A stretch of 64,000 bases of DNA from Anolis sagrei (GCF_037176765.1 NC_090024.1:153759278-153823277); one strand, 5' to 3'. Shown: positions 22,577 through 35,339, counted from the first letter of the stretch. Made by a program: numbers and translations. The notes: generated by a model from the sequence alone, not told the origin.

Positions 22577-22874
22577 AGGTTACTCACCTGTAACCATCTT
22601 TCTTTGAGTGGTCCTCTGTGAATCCACACATATGGAGTTTCTGCACCTGCGCAGGCTCCAACGGACAACTTCCCAAGTTGAAACTTTTAAGTTTTGGCGG
22701 TAACCTCGCCCAGCCACCCAGCAGGGCAAAAAAGGCGCCCTGCGCACACTCCTGGTAGTTCCTACGGCGCATTAGCGAGGAAAAAGGGGGAGGTTTGAAG
22801 AGGGGATGGCCGGGCGGGTTTGTGTGGATTCACAGAGGACCACTCGAAGAAAGATGGTTACAGGTGAGTAACCT
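22577..22874. repeat. DIRS 2 terminal block with 54-bp inverted arms
   Basis: 22577-22630 and 22821-22874 are inverted copies with one mismatch (AGGTTACTCACCTGTAACCA ... ATCCACACA). Layout and spacing match the block of DIRS 1 at 11994-12289, so this is a family feature and not chance. Confidence 0.7.
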
Positions 22875-25800
22875 TTTATTATTTATTTATTTCGAGGTTT
22901 TATATACCGACCCTCTCACCTTCAAAGAGGGATTCGGACCGGTTCACAACATGTGTTAACATACAAAGAATATACAATAACAACACAATGCCACTTCATT
23001 ACACGATTAAAATATCAGCACCATACACATTAAAACATTATCATCACAGTTAAAAGAGCCAAATCATCCGACACCATCATAATCCCATTCATCCTCCTCC
23101 TTTCATGTGGGCAAAGAATTAAATCAGTTGTCAAATGCCGCGTTCCACAACCAGGTCTTTGTTAGTTTCCTGAACGTCATGAGGGAGGGGGCAGTTCTGA
23201 TCTCTAATGGCAGGGAGTTCCAAAGTTATGGGGCCACCATTGAGAAGGCCCTGTCCCTCGTCCCCACCAGCCATGCTTGTGCAGGCGGTGGGACCGAGAG
23301 CAGGGCCCCTCCAGACGATCTTAGTGGTCTTGATGGTTCGTAGGGGGAGAGGTAAACAGGGCCGGAGTCGTTTAGGGCTTTATAGGTTAACACCAGCACT
23401 TTGAATTGTGCTCGGAAGCTAATCGGCAGCCAGTGGAGCTGGTGTAACAGCGGAGTGGTGTGCTCCCTGTACCCCGCACCCGTTAGTAATCTGGCTGCCG
23501 TGCGTTGTACTTGCTGCAGCTTCCGGCCAGTCTTCAGAGGCAACCCCACGTAGAGAGCGTTGCAGTAATCTAAGCGGGATGTAACCAAAGCGTGTACTAC
23601 CGTGGCCAAGTCAGCCTTCCCAAGGTACGGACGCAGCTGGCGCACAAGTTTTAATTGTGCGAATGCTCCCCTGACCACCGCTGAAACCTGGGGTTCCAGG
23701 CTCAGCGATGAATCCAGGAGAACTCCCAGACTGCGTACCTGTGCTTTTAGGGGGAGTATGACCCCGTCCATCACAGGCTGTAACCCCGTACCCTGTTCGG
23801 TCTTACGACTGACCAGGAGTACCCCTGTCTTGCCTGGATTTAGTTTCAATCTGTTGTCCCTCATCCAGTCTGTGACAGCGGCCAAGCACCGGTTCATGAC
23901 CTGAACAGCCTCCTTAGTGGCAGGTGAAAAAGAGTGATAGAGTTGGACATCATCTGCGTACAGATGACATCGCACCCCAAAACTCCGGATGATCTCTCCC
24001 AATGGCTTCATGTATATGTTAAACAACATAGGGGACAGTACTGAACCCTGTGGGACTCCACAGTACAATGGCCGCGGAGTCGAGCAGGTGCCCCCTAAAG
24101 ACACCTTCTGAGAACGACCCTCGAGGAATGACTGGAGCCACTGCAATGCAGTACCCCCAAGGCCCATTCCCACGAGGCATCTCAGAAGGATACCATGGCC
24201 GACGGTATCGAAGGCCGAAGAGAGGTCCAGCAGAACCAGCAGGGACACACTCCCCCTGTCCAATTCCTGGTGAAGATCATCCACTAAGGCGACCAAGGCT
24301 GTCTCAGTACCATGTCCCGGCCTAAAGCCAGACTGTGACGGATCTAGATATTCCGTGTCCACCAGGAATTCCTGGAGTTGCGAGGCCACCACATGTTCCA
24401 GGACTTTGCCCAAGTAGGGGAGATTGGAAATTGGCCGAAAGTTGACGAATTGAGTGGGGTCTAGTGATGGTTTTTTCAACAGCGGTTTGATGTCAGCTTG
24501 TTTTAAGCTGGCTGGAATCTTGCCTTCCCAAAGGGAGGCATTAACCACCACCTTTACCCACTCTGCCAAACCCCCTCTGGCTTCTTTTACCAGCCAGGAA
24601 GGGCAGGGGTCTAGGATGCATGTGGTGGGCCTCGCCTCTCCCAGAACCCTGATGACCTCATCGAGTTGAACAGATTGAAACGAATCCAACAAAACTGGAC
24701 AAGCAGATGCTTGAGTTACATCCTCAGAGACTGCAGTTAATGTGGTGTCAAAGCCCGCGCGGAGCAAAGTGACTTTGTCCGCAAAGTACTGAGCAAATGC
24801 TTCACAGCATGCTGCCGAGTCGTCAGGGGACCCACTCGAGGTGGGATTCAACAACCCTCTGACAACTCGGAATAGCTCTGCCGGACGGTTCCTTGCGGAC
24901 GCAATATTGGCCGAGTAGAAAGCATTTTGCGCGGCCTCTATTGCCGCGCCATACGCCCTTAGATAAAGGCGTAGGCGTGTTCGGTTTGGCTCGCTGGGCT
25001 CTTTCCTCCACACGCTCTCTAGCCACCTCTTTGTTTGCTTTAGCTCCACCAGCTCCTCGTTGAACCAAGGGGCAGGTTTCACTCGGCGACTTAAGAGGGG
25101 GCGCTCCGGAGCAATCGTGTCTATTGCCCTAGTCAACTCCCTATTCCAGTGAGCGACCAGGGCATCGACAGAATCACCATCCAAGGCAGCGGAAACATCC
25201 CCAAGAGCCATCAGGAATCCTTCTGGATCCATAAGCCTCCTGGGGCGGACCATCTTAATGGGTCCACCACCCCTGCGGAGGTTAGAAGTTGCAGCAAGTC
25301 TAAACTTGATCAGGTGGTGGTCAGTCCATAGCAAAGGGGAGATTGATAACTCCTCCACACCGCCACCTTCTTCCCAGCCCTGACAGAAGACCAAGTCAAG
25401 TGTGTGTCCAGCACAGTGGGTAGGGCCAGATATTAACTGGGACAGTCCCATAGTTGCCATGGCAGCCATGAAGTCCTGAGCCGCTCCTGACAGAGTGGTC
25501 TCTGCATGGACATTGAAGTCCCCCAGCACTACAAGCCGCCAGGACTCCAATGCCAGGCCCGAGACCAACTCTGCAAGCTCAGGTAGGGCGGCCGTGGTGC
25601 AGCGGGGTGGTCGGTACACCAACAACAGCCCTATTCTGTCCCGGTCTCCTAGCCTCAGGTGGACACATTCAAACAAGGTTGACTGTAAGGCTGGGCCCCT
25701 GACCAAGGAGATGGAATCTTTATAGACTATTGCAACTCCGCCTCCCCGCCCCCCGGATCTCGGTTGGTGTTGCACGGCATAACCTGGTGGGCAAAGCTGG

Positions 25801-27037
25801 TTGAGATTAACTCCTCCAGCCTCATCCAACCAGGTCTCCGTGATGCACGCCAGGTCTGCCTTTTTATCCAGGATTAAATCCTGAATGGTTGGTGTTTTAC
25901 CATTGACAGACCTGGCGTTCAACAGCACCACCTTTAATCCGGGAGGACCATCTACCTTGGTACCCAAGTTTACCATGTCGGGAGGACATTTTGGAATTTT
26001 TCTTAAGGTTTGCTCACGAATTGGCCGAATTGGTTTTTTAACTCTCCCTTTCCTGTATCTCCCCCTCCCCATCATCACCTCGATGGGCCCCCCCCAAGCA
26101 CCGGAACTCCCCCCCCCATCGTTCTCCACATCCTGGTAGTTCACTAGTGCACTGTTATATGATATGTCAATAGCCCGGGCGGTTGTTAAACCATCATTTC
26201 CGCCATTATTATAGTTCAATTCCTCCGCCTTATAAAACCATCTCCAATTTTCCTCAGCCATTCGACCATTGTTGGGAGTGATTATATAATACACGATGTA
26301 AAGTGCAAATGCAAAATTAAAGTGACCGCACAATAGCACCATTGATATTAGTAACTAACAGAACTCTCCCCGTTAATTAAAGTGCTGGAGTGCTAGCGAG
26401 TCATCTTTTACAACAGTGCAATGGGGGATTAGACTACAGAGGTATTCCTACACAGTGCAATTCTTATTGGCAAGAAATCGGCAGATTGGCAGTATAATTG
26501 ACATTAGGTAGGGGGCATAGGAAAAAGTGCCAGGTGCAAATCACAGTAGCTTGAGAGATATTCGCAGCAAGACCTCGGGCTCCAGGAGGGAGCCGTATAG
26601 TTCCTCTACTGATGCCTTCAGTCAATCTGCAGCTGTTGACAGTCTTCTCTGCACATAGGTGGAACAGTAGCACCAAACACACAATAACCCCCCTAGAGCC
26701 GCTGCCCAGGATAGAGTACAGCTGTACTACTGGAGGTTGGAATATATTCCTGTTTGTTGGGTGGATGGAAGGGCGACTGACCCTTGGCAAGCCGAGGGTG
26801 TCTATAATGACAGTTGGCAACTGGCGACTGGTCTCAAACAAACAGTAAACAGTAAAAGCAGTAAAAGAGCAGCTTCACAATTACACAACAACCAAGCCAG
26901 GTAAAGGCACATGTAAAGGCACGTAGCTCATGAATAAAACATATTATTACGGCCTCCACCAAAAGGGGCTCCAGCTAGTGTGGATGCACCAGGTTGTACA
27001 GTGTGGCTAATGGTTACAATCCCGTGAAGCTCCCATC
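22875..27037 (-). mobile_element. L2 LINE, near full length, 4.16 kb
   Basis: Flanked by TAACCT at 22869-22874 and 27038-27043, which restores the DIRS sequence when removed. The 3' end on the minus strand has the L2 signature GAGAGGGTCGGTATATAAAA followed by a short (AAAT)n tail. A 5' UTR of about 0.7 kb precedes the open frame. One premature stop is visible near the C-terminus (see the coding entry). It is one of the better preserved elements of the window. Confidence 0.85.
23226..26342 (-). CDS. L2 ORF2: AP endonuclease plus reverse transcriptase
   Basis: 1038 codons open. Residues about 135-355 are an AP endonuclease: LKVVLLNARSVNGKT, CITETWL, VLGDFNVH and WTDHHLIKF (the catalytic SDH-type motif, here TDH). 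Reverse transcriptase runs from about 600 to 870: NFRPISNLPYLGKVLE, SGFRPGHGTETALVALVDDL, GVPQGSVLSPMLFNIYMKPL, and YADD at 795-798 (codons near 23949-23960). The C-terminal LHWLPISFRAQFKVLVLTYK follows. The frame stops after FSMVAP, yet 33 more codons in the same frame (LWNSLPLEIRTAP ... WLWNAAFDN, to 23124) match the normal L2 ending. A single stop thus separates it from full length. The initiating ATG may be upstream of the true start. Confidence 0.85.
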   Translation of the reverse strand: MVLLCGHFNFAFALYIVYYIITPNNGRMAEENWRWFYKAEELNYNNGGNDGLTTARAIDISYNSALVNYQDVENDGGGSSGAWGGPIEVMMGRGRYRKGRVKKPIRPIREQTLRKIPKCPPDMVNLGTKVDGPPGLKVVLLNARSVNGKTPTIQDLILDKKADLACITETWLDEAGGVNLNQLCPPGYAVQHQPRSGGRGGGVAIVYKDSISLVRGPALQSTLFECVHLRLGDRDRIGLLLVYRPPRCTTAALPELAELVSGLALESWRLVVLGDFNVHAETTLSGAAQDFMAAMATMGLSQLISGPTHCAGHTLDLVFCQGWEEGGGVEELSISPLLWTDHHLIKFRLAATSNLRRGGGPIKMVRPRRLMDPEGFLMALGDVSAALDGDSVDALVAHWNRELTRAIDTIAPERPLLSRRVKPAPWFNEELVELKQTKRWLESVWRKEPSEPNRTRLRLYLRAYGAAIEAAQNAFYSANIASARNRPAELFRVVRGLLNPTSSGSPDDSAACCEAFAQYFADKVTLLRAGFDTTLTAVSEDVTQASACPVLLDSFQSVQLDEVIRVLGEARPTTCILDPCPSWLVKEARGGLAEWVKVVVNASLWEGKIPASLKQADIKPLLKKPSLDPTQFVNFRPISNLPYLGKVLEHVVASQLQEFLVDTEYLDPSQSGFRPGHGTETALVALVDDLHQELDRGSVSLLVLLDLSSAFDTVGHGILLRCLVGMGLGGTALQWLQSFLEGRSQKVSLGGTCSTPRPLYCGVPQGSVLSPMLFNIYMKPLGEIIRSFGVRCHLYADDVQLYHSFSPATKEAVQVMNRCLAAVTDWMRDNRLKLNPGKTGVLLVSRKTEQGTGLQPVMDGVILPLKAQVRSLGVLLDSSLSLEPQVSAVVRGAFAQLKLVRQLRPYLGKADLATVVHALVTSRLDYCNALYVGLPLKTGRKLQQVQRTAARLLTGAGYREHTTPLLHQLHWLPISFRAQFKVLVLTYKALNDSGPVYLSPYEPSRPLRSSGGALLSVPPPAQAWLVGTRDRAFSMVAP

Positions 27038-30000
27038 TAACCTACCATTTTTCTTCGTGGCCTCTGTGAATGCACACATATGGAGAGCTAGCAAGCTAAA
27101 GTCCTGGATGGTGGGAACAAACCGACACCAAATTGAGGGCCAAACATATGTTTATTGCAGAATAAAACACATACATGTCATGAAGTACTGTCAAGTGTAT
27201 GTCATCAAAGTACTTTGCATGCTGAAAAGGCATAACCCATACATAGGAATGGCCCCATAAAGAAAAACACAGTAAACTTGAAGGACTCTTGGGGCAAAGA
27301 GGAACTAAGCCCCTACCCGGTAAGACCTAACCAACATAAGCTGGTTGAAAAACCTGAGTTCAAAGATCTAGCAAACCAATAGATGGCTACAGGCCAGGAG
27401 GGCCGAAAAACAAGTGCAAATACATTGCATAAGCATGTACAATATAAAGAGCAGTACTTTAGCATGTGAGATAAGCATGGTACCCACAGGACATATATTA
27501 GCTTGTTGCATAGAACACAGTAAGAACAAGAGAAAACCAACAATTGAGTAGCAAGGTATACACAGAACAAGTGGATCCTTGGTAAGGTCAAGGTGGGCAA
27601 GTAGTCAAAATTGACCTGCCGAAAAAAGTGTCTCTTCGAGATCGGGTGTCCAAATGGTAATGTGACACAAAAGTCATGGGAGTGGACCAAATGGCCGCTT
27701 TGCAAATCAAGTCAATGGGGACACCCTTGAGGAAGGCAGTTGTCGCAGCCATGCCCCTGTCGATCTCGGGCGGACCGAGGCTGGAGGGGCCTTTCGGGCA
27801 AGTTCGTAACATAGTTCAATGGTTGCCCCGATCCATCGAGAGAGTCGCTGTGATGATATCGGTAGTCCAGCTTTGTCCGGCGCATAGGCCACAAATAAAC
27901 TAGGCGACTTACGGAAAGGGGCAGTTCTTTGTCTATAGAATAGCAAAGCCCTTCGAACATCGAGGGCGTGGAGTCTCTTCTCCGTCGGGGAAGACGGGTG
28001 TTGAAAAAAGGATGGTAACACAATGTCTTTGTTGACATGAAATGGGGATATTACCTTCAGCAGAAAGGTGATATCCGTTCTGAGGACTACACAATCAGCA
28101 TGGAACAATAGATAAGGTTCATCTATTCGTAGAGCTGCCAACTCTGACAGCCTTCGGGCCGATGTGACAGCCAATAAGAAAGCAACTTTCCAGGAAAGGA
28201 GATGGGTGTTCTCCGGAGAGATCGACGACTGGCCCCATGTGTCGAAGATGGTTTGTACTTCTGTGGGATCGAGTCTCCACTCGTGAGACGTCGATGTCGA
28301 GCAGCTCAGTGAGTCGGCCTGATCGTTCAGTCGACCGGGGAGATGAAGCGCTGTTGGAACTATTGAGTGCAGACCACACCATTCCCAAATTTCGATGGAA
28401 AGCTTGAGGAGTTTTCTGGAACCTGTCCCTCCTTGCTTGTTCAGGTAGTACATTGCTACCATATTGTCTGTTTGTATTAGGACCATCTGGCCCTGTAGGA
28501 AGGGAAGAAATGCTCTGAGCTCCTTGAAGATGGCCAGGAGCTCCAGGTAGTTTATGTGATGACCCATCTCCTGCATCGACCAGACATCCAGAATCTACCC
28601 GTGCGAGCCCCCCAGGTGAAGGTCGATGAGTCTGTTGTGAGGACGGCTGACGGTTGCCGAGGGTGGAAAGGAAGACCGAGACAAACGTTCTTGTGGTTCA
28701 TCCACCATCCCAGGGACTGTCTCACTTTTGTTGGCATTGTCAGTAAATTGACGTTGGAGTCTCGTTGGGGGTTGAAGCTGTCGAGAAACCTGACCCTCGG
28801 CAAGGAAACTGTCTCTGACAGGGAGTCGAACTCGGCTCCGATGAATTTTGTCGATGTTGTTGGAATGAGACAGGACTTTTCGGCATTGAGTTGGAGACCG
28901 AGGTCTTCAAGAAGTCTGAGGGTAAAGGTGATCTGCGACTCGAGGAGATCTGGCGATGTCGAGGCCAGGAGCCAATCGTCCAGGTATGGAAAAACCCAGA
29001 TTTTCTGCCTTCTGAGGTATGCCGCTACTACCGACATACATTTTGTGAATGTCCTTGGGGCCGTACCGAGGCCGAACGGAAGCACGGTGAAGGAATAAGG
29101 CTGTTGCCCAATTTTGAAGGACAGAAATCGCCTGTGGGCCCACCTGATGGACAAATGGAAATAGGCGTCCCTTAAGTCTATTGAGGCGAAGAAGTCACCT
29201 CGATGTAGCATGGGAGTTATCGATGATACCGTAACCATTCTGAACCCATGCATGCCCCATAGTTCGCCATTCGGGTAAGGAGTAAGGCTCCTGAGAAGAG
29301 CTTTCTTCCCACGATGTCGAAACGCTTCCCTTCCCGATCTGAAGGGGTGTTCAACTGTCTCTCGGACTGGGCTGCCTTGACCACGACCGAGTTCGGGTCA
29401 GGATGATGTTTAAGCCACTCCAGTCCTTCGTCATTGGTGTGATACCATGCCTTGATTCTCTTTGAGGTAGGGGGTATCGCTGAGGGGGTCTTCCAGGATG
29501 CCTGGATGACCTGTAGCAGGTAAGGCAGAAAAGGGAGCAGTGGAGCTGGAGGAGTTTCGAACTGAACCCTTTTGAAGACTGGATCAGTGACCGCCTTTGA
29601 GGTCTGTTTGATCTCCAGGCCCAGCGTCTCTGCCATTCTGGCCACCTGTTGGCAAAGGCTCGAACATTGTCGGTTGGCAAAGGCGGATCGGCTTCGTAGG
29701 CTTCGTGGGTTGGAGACCTGCCAAGGGCAAGGGAGATCACCGACTCTGAGTGTACAGAGCCCTGAATGTCTTTATCTTGATCGTCCTCCTCCGAAGGTTG
29801 AGGGGAGGACGATGTATGCCTTGATGCGACTTGGAGAGGCCTGGCCACTCCGACTGGGGAGGATGGTAGAGGCGGTCGCTTCAACGCCGAGGCCTGTGCT
29901 TCTCTTGCCAACCATATGGTTTGTCGCCCCCTTTCCAGAGTCGCTGGAGGGAAAAGTTCTTGTCTCGCTGCCGGGGGGGGGGTGTTTCCACGACTGTCTG

Positions 30001-31144
30001 CACCGATTGAACTGGCGAAAGAGGCGGTTCTTCCTCCATCTGGACGTCTGGAGTCGGGTCCACCACTGGTCTCGGCTATTGCGCCGATTGGGTTGGGGAT
30101 GACCGGGATGATGACGTCGCCGACGACGTCTGAGTCGGGTGTTTTGAAGAGGAAGAAGACAACGATCGAAGCTGTGTCCTCTTTTTCGCCGGGAGTTGTT
30201 GGAAGGATTTTCCCAGTGTTGAGGGATCGTGGGCGGAGCAGTTTTAGCCCTGCGAGATTCCTCGTGGGACCTCTTAAAGGCGATCTTCATTGCCAAGGTT
30301 GATGGCGGCATGGCCGTAATTGACCTTGTCGAGCGGACGGAAGCCACCGAGCTCGAGGTGGAAGGCCATCTTGCTGGTACCGTCTGGGTAGTGAAGGTGC
30401 AAAGCTGTTTCTGAGGCCGTTTGGATGCCCTGGATGATGTAGACAGTGGCTTTGAGGCCTGCATAATTGACGCCGACGTCGAAGGACCCGATATTGACAG
30501 AGATCGAGATGCAGTCGTCGCCGATGTCGAGGGCGTCGGTACCGAAGAAGGTCGAGAAGTCAAGGCTGTCGACGTCGAAGGTTGAGGAGCTAGAGATTCT
30601 TCGTAGAGAAGAACCTTGAGGCGCGCCACCCTGTTCTTTCTCGACTGGGCCGTCAGCGCCTGGCAATGTTTGCAAGTCGAAGTGTTATGGCCTTCTCCAA
30701 GGCAGCGGAGATACTTCGAGTGTTTGTCCGAGTCAGGAATCTTTCTCGGGCACTGAGTGCAATGCTTGAAGCGCGTTGTGGACATAATCAAGGAAAGCTT
30801 TTCCGAGCGAGCTGTGCGGAGGAAAAACAGGAACTACCAGGAGTGTGCGCCTTTTATGCTGGGTGGCTGGGCGGGGTTAACGCCAAAACTTAAAAGTTTC
30901 AATTTGGGAAGTTTTCCGTTGGAGCCTGCGCAGGCGCAGAAACTCCATATGTGTGCATTCACAGAGGCCACGAAGAAAAAATATACATTATATATGATAT
31001 AATATATACACATATATTGAGGCTTCACAAGAAACTTTTGCTTCAAAAAGGACTCCGCGGCTGAAAAGGTTTGAGAACCCCTACTATAGAGATACAACAT
31101 TATACAATCTTAAAAGAAGCATCCAATATGTTTTTGTTCTGAAG

Positions 31145-34100
31145 TCAAAACTCTTGTAATGAGATTAGAGCTACAAATGGCTTGGCCATGAAGGTGCTAT
31201 CACGATGCAGTTGGTTCGTGCCGCCTGGATCCTCTTGATTACCCTGGAGATGAGTGGGAAAGGCGGGAAGATGTAGAGGAGACCTCTCAACCAGTCGAGA
31301 AGGAATGCGTCTCCGAGGCACCCTGGTACCGTGCCTGGTGGGAGACAGGCCCCAAACTGAGGGAGCTGGGCATTTGTGGGAGACGCGAAGAGATCGACGT
31401 CCGGCCATCCCCAGTCTTCGAAGACCAGGGTCAGCTCCTGCGGATTCAGTCTCCATTCGTGGGACGGTGATCACGTGTGACTCAACGAGTCCACCTTGAC
31501 ATTCTGGGCACCTGGTATTGCCACGAGCGAGATTGACTGGGCTACACACCATTCCCAAAGTGACAGCGAGAGGGTCAGCAGTTTTCTTGACCCCATTCCA
31601 CCCTGTTTGTTTACATAGTATATGGCCACCATGTTGCCTGTGAGGATCTGGACATTCTTCCCTGTGACCAAAAGGGCAAAGGCTCTTAGAGATTTGTAGT
31701 TCGCCAGGAGCTCCAGGTAGTTTATGTGGCATAGCCTTTCCTTGGCAGACCAAAGGTCTTGGATGGAGAGTTCTCCTGTGTGGCATCCCCCAGGCGAACT
31801 TCGATGCATCCATCGTGAGGGTGATCGATGGAGGGTCGGGATGGAAGGGAATGCCCTGCAGACATCATGTCGAACTGTCCACCATTTTAAGGACTTTCTT
31901 ACGGCTAGTGGGATGGTGAGACGCTTTGCTGTGTGATCTGTGATTGGGTTGAAGTGCCAGCGGAGTTACCATCACTGTCGATGCCATGTGGCCTAGGAGG
32001 ATCTGAACTCGCTTGGCCGTTACTGTGCGGGATTAAATGCCTCGGAGTGCCTCGAGGCGGAGCGCCCGGAATCTTGCTTTGGGAAGGTACACTGACTGAG
32101 TCAGTGAATCGAACATGGCGCCGATGAATTTTATGCATGTCGTTGGAGTCAAGTTTGACCTTTCTTTATTCAGCTGGAGACCGAGGCTCCCAAGAAGGGA
32201 GAGAGTCTTTTGGATCTGGGACCTTAGAAGCACCGGTGAGCTCGCCGCCAGAAGCCAATGGTCTAAATATGGGAAAATCTGGATTTTTTGCTTTCTGAGG
32301 CATGTGGCTACTACCGACATACATTTTGTGAAGGTTCTTGGGGCCGTTACTAGACCGAATGGAAGCACGTTGAACGTGTAAGCCTGACCCGCGACTCAGA
32401 ACTCCAGGAAGCGTCTGTGGTTCTGCCGTATCGACAGGTGAAAATAAGCGTCCCAGAGGTTGATGGATGCAAAGAAGTCCCCGTGCCTGAGGAGGGGGAG
32501 TATGGATGACACCATCACCATTCTGAACTTCTGGGCTTTGATGAAAGAGTTGAGGTCTCTCAAATCCAAAATTGGACGGAGGGAACCATCTGGTTTGGGG
32601 ACGGTGAAGTATCTTGAAAAGAAGGCCTGCCCGTTGAAGCAATCTGGGAGGGGAGAAATCTCCCCTATTTGAAGAGGAGTGTCGACTTCTGATAAAATTG
32701 GAGAGGAGAGCTCAGTCTCGATGATTTGCCCCGTTGGAGGGAGCTCTTTGAACTCCAATGCATAACCGTCCTCCGCAATCTTTAGCACCCACACATCTGA
32801 GGTGATACTTCACAATGCATCGATGAAGTTTACAAGGCAGTCGCCGAATGGCAGGTGTCGAGGTCGAGATCTGAGGGCAGGGTTTGCAGGGACGAGCATA
32901 GGAACGACATCAGTATCGGCTAAAGAGACGGTATCATCCAGGGAAGCGTCAAACCCGACGCCTGGGATGATTGCCACCCAAACCGTGGTGGGCTCTAGGG
33001 CGTTGCTGCTGCGGTTGAGAGTGACACTGTTGGGACTGTTGCTGCTGCTGGGTTTGTTGTTGTGCAGTTTGAAGCGGGTGAAAGGTTTGGCGGTATGGGT
33101 GCTGTTGGTATGGAGCTGCATTCTGACGCCTCAAATACTGGAACCACCGTGTTCTTTGGGCTTGGGATTGATTTTCAATTCCGCATTTGGCTGCCAGGAT
33201 TTTAAAGTCTTGGTTAGCCTTTTACTTGTCATCGGTGCCTGCACTGAAGAGGCCAAGGGCGTCAAAAGGCAGGTCCTCAATTACTTGTCTTGAGGACGTC
33301 GATAGTCCCGACGACCTGAGCCAGACATGTCTCCTGATGGCGACCGCATGCGCGATCATCTTTCCGGCTGTATCGCCTGTATTTGGCCATCTGCATCTGG
33401 TGATACACCAAAGAGTTCACCTACTGGGCCAGGGTGGTCAGGACCGTATGGTCTTCTTCCGACATACGCTGGAAGGACAGGGCTTTCTCCCAGAGAATTT
33501 GCTGGTAGGCCCCCATACAGGCCTCGTAGTTTGCCATTCTGGCCAAAAGGAGGGCCCCGGAATACAGCTTTCGACCAACGGCATCAAATCTTTTGCCCTC
33601 TCGGTCCGAGGGAGTCGAGGATTGCCTCCCGAATGCTTGTGCCGCCTTCACGACCACTTACTTTGGATCGTGGTGGTGTTTTAACCATTCCAAGCCATCA
33701 TCGTCCGTACGGTACCAGGCCTCAATCTTTTTGGAGGTGGGAGGGATAGTTGATGGAGTCTTCCATGAAGCCTGAATTACATCCAGGAGATATGGAAGAA
33801 ATGGCAAAAGAGGGGCTGGAGGCATCTCAGATTGGACCTGTTTGAAAACTGGGTCAGTCACTGCCTTGGAAGTATGCTTTAATTCCAAGTCTAAAGTATC
33901 AGCCATGCGGGCCATCTGGTCTGCGAAGGCCCTGACATCTGTTGGAAATGGAGGATCGGCCTCGTATGCATCATGGGCAGGGGATCTCTCGATACCGAGC
34001 GACAGTACCGAGCCCGAATGCACCGATGCGGTGAGTTCTCCATCTTCCTCTTCTTCAGCCTCGAATGGAGCGGGCGAGGATGAGGAAGGATTGTACGGAG

Positions 34101-35265
34101 GTGGAGGAGGTGGTGGACGCCGGGGTGCCAGCCTGGTGGTTTGTCTCCCCCTCTCTGGTGTCGTCGTGGGTGGAAAGAGCTCTTGTCTCTCAGTAAGTCC
34201 AGTTGGCTGGTTTGGCACCTCTATCACGGTATCTACCGAGATGACCGGGGATTCCGGACGCTCTTCCAGCACTTCAGACGGCATCTGTTCCTCCTGTGTC
34301 GGCTGGGGGAGGGGCTCCGGCTGAGCCGACTGAATCGGCGAAGACCTCACTGACGAGGTGGCCAATGAGGCAGTCGTTGCTCTCCTCGAAGAAGAAGAGG
34401 AGGAGGAAGGTTGAGGCACCGTCTTTTTCTTTTTGGCCAGCGGCTGAGTCGTAGCAGCCTTCGACATCGACTTCCCTGGAGTGGGAGGGACCGAAGAGGA
34501 GGAGGTCACAGCCCGATGGGACTCTTCCTGTGCCCTCCTAAAGGCAATGCGCACCGTGGTCGAAGATGGCGGTGTTGCAGTTGTCGACCTCGTGGAACGG
34601 GCCAACCGTACCGATGCCACAGAGCTTGTTGAAGAATAATGCACCCGTACGGTTTCTTTAGTTACCGTACACGGCCTCTTAACTTGCTTGGCTGGTCTGG
34701 AGGTTTTCGATGTCCTAGACATTGTCAACCGAGGCCTTTTCTGTGCACTCTTGGCTGCCTTTGTCTGACGAGTTGAGGGCTGAACCGGTGGAAGTGGATT
34801 TCCCGACGCCAGGGTTGGTACCGCTGTCAAAGTCTATTGTCCTGCAGTCGACGTGGAAGGTGTCGGTGCCAAGGACTGCTTGTACAGCAAGTAACGCAAA
34901 CGATGGACTCAATTCTGTCGAGACTGTGCCGTCAAAGCTTGGCAGTGACGGCAAGAATCGGCAATATGCGCCTCGCCGAGGCAGAGGAGGCACAAAGAGT
35001 GCTTGTCCGAATCCGATATCTTTCTGGAACACTGCGTACAGTGTTTAAAATTTGTTGTGGACATCGCTAGTAGTTCCAAAGTGAGCCTTGCGACGGAAAA
35101 ACAGGAACTGCGAAGCGTGCGCACGGGGCGCCTTTTATGCCCTGCCGGGGACTGGGCGGGGTTACCGCCAAAACTTGAAAAGTTTAAACTAGAGAAGTTT
35201 CCGTTGGTGCCTGCGCAGGCGCAGACACTCCACATGTGTGCATTCACAGTGACCATGAAGAAAAA
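31145..35265 (-). mobile_element. DIRS-type retroelement fossil 3, recombinase end missing
   Basis: The gag-side terminal repeat is intact at about 35080-35265 (GGCGGGGTTACCGCCAAAAC ... CCTGCGCAGGCGCAGACACT). Gag-like sequence (33420-35256, beginning STTNFKHCTQCSRKISDSDK), reverse transcriptase (32030-32794) and RNase H (31150-31810) follow on the minus strand. The element ends before the tyrosine recombinase. It starts 54 bases beyond the hAT target duplication, so the two neighbouring DIRS copies were separate insertions. Broken in several places. Confidence 0.75.
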
Positions 35266-35339
35266 AAAATTATGTGAAATATATCACAAACATAGGAATA
35301 TGGAACAATTGGATGATGAGATTGGATCTTGATTTTAAC

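Larger units (their letters stand above)
22574..30985 (-). mobile_element. DIRS-type retroelement fossil 2, most complete copy
   Basis: Both termini are present: the block with inverted arms at 22577-22874 and the opposite terminal repeat at about 30830-30985 (CCTGCGCAGGCGCAGAAACT ... TGTGCATTCACAGAGGCC). Parts on the minus strand: gag-like (29350-30790, starting STTRFKHCTQCPRKIPDSDK), reverse transcriptase (28552-29253), RNase H and tyrosine recombinase (27600-28576). An L2 LINE is inserted at 22875-27037. The coding parts lie in several frames, so it is broken in more than one place. It is inserted in the hAT element. Confidence 0.8.
21579..31083. mobile_element. hAT DNA transposon, expanded by nested insertions
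   Basis: Left end CAGCAGTTCTCAAAG, right end (inverted) TAGGGGTTCTCAAAC. The exact 8-bp direct repeat CTATAGAG lies at 21571-21578 and 31084-31091. TIR type and 8-bp duplication define hAT. The element's own sequence is limited to about 21579-21950, 22354-22573 and 30986-31083, so it was a short non-autonomous copy. It now contains an R4 fragment and an 8.4-kb DIRS element, itself holding an L2. Confidence 0.8.

Noticed and set aside
23107-26139. Plus-strand frames opposite the L2 protein
   Set aside because: Shadows of the L2 ORF; the endonuclease and RT motifs are all on the minus strand.
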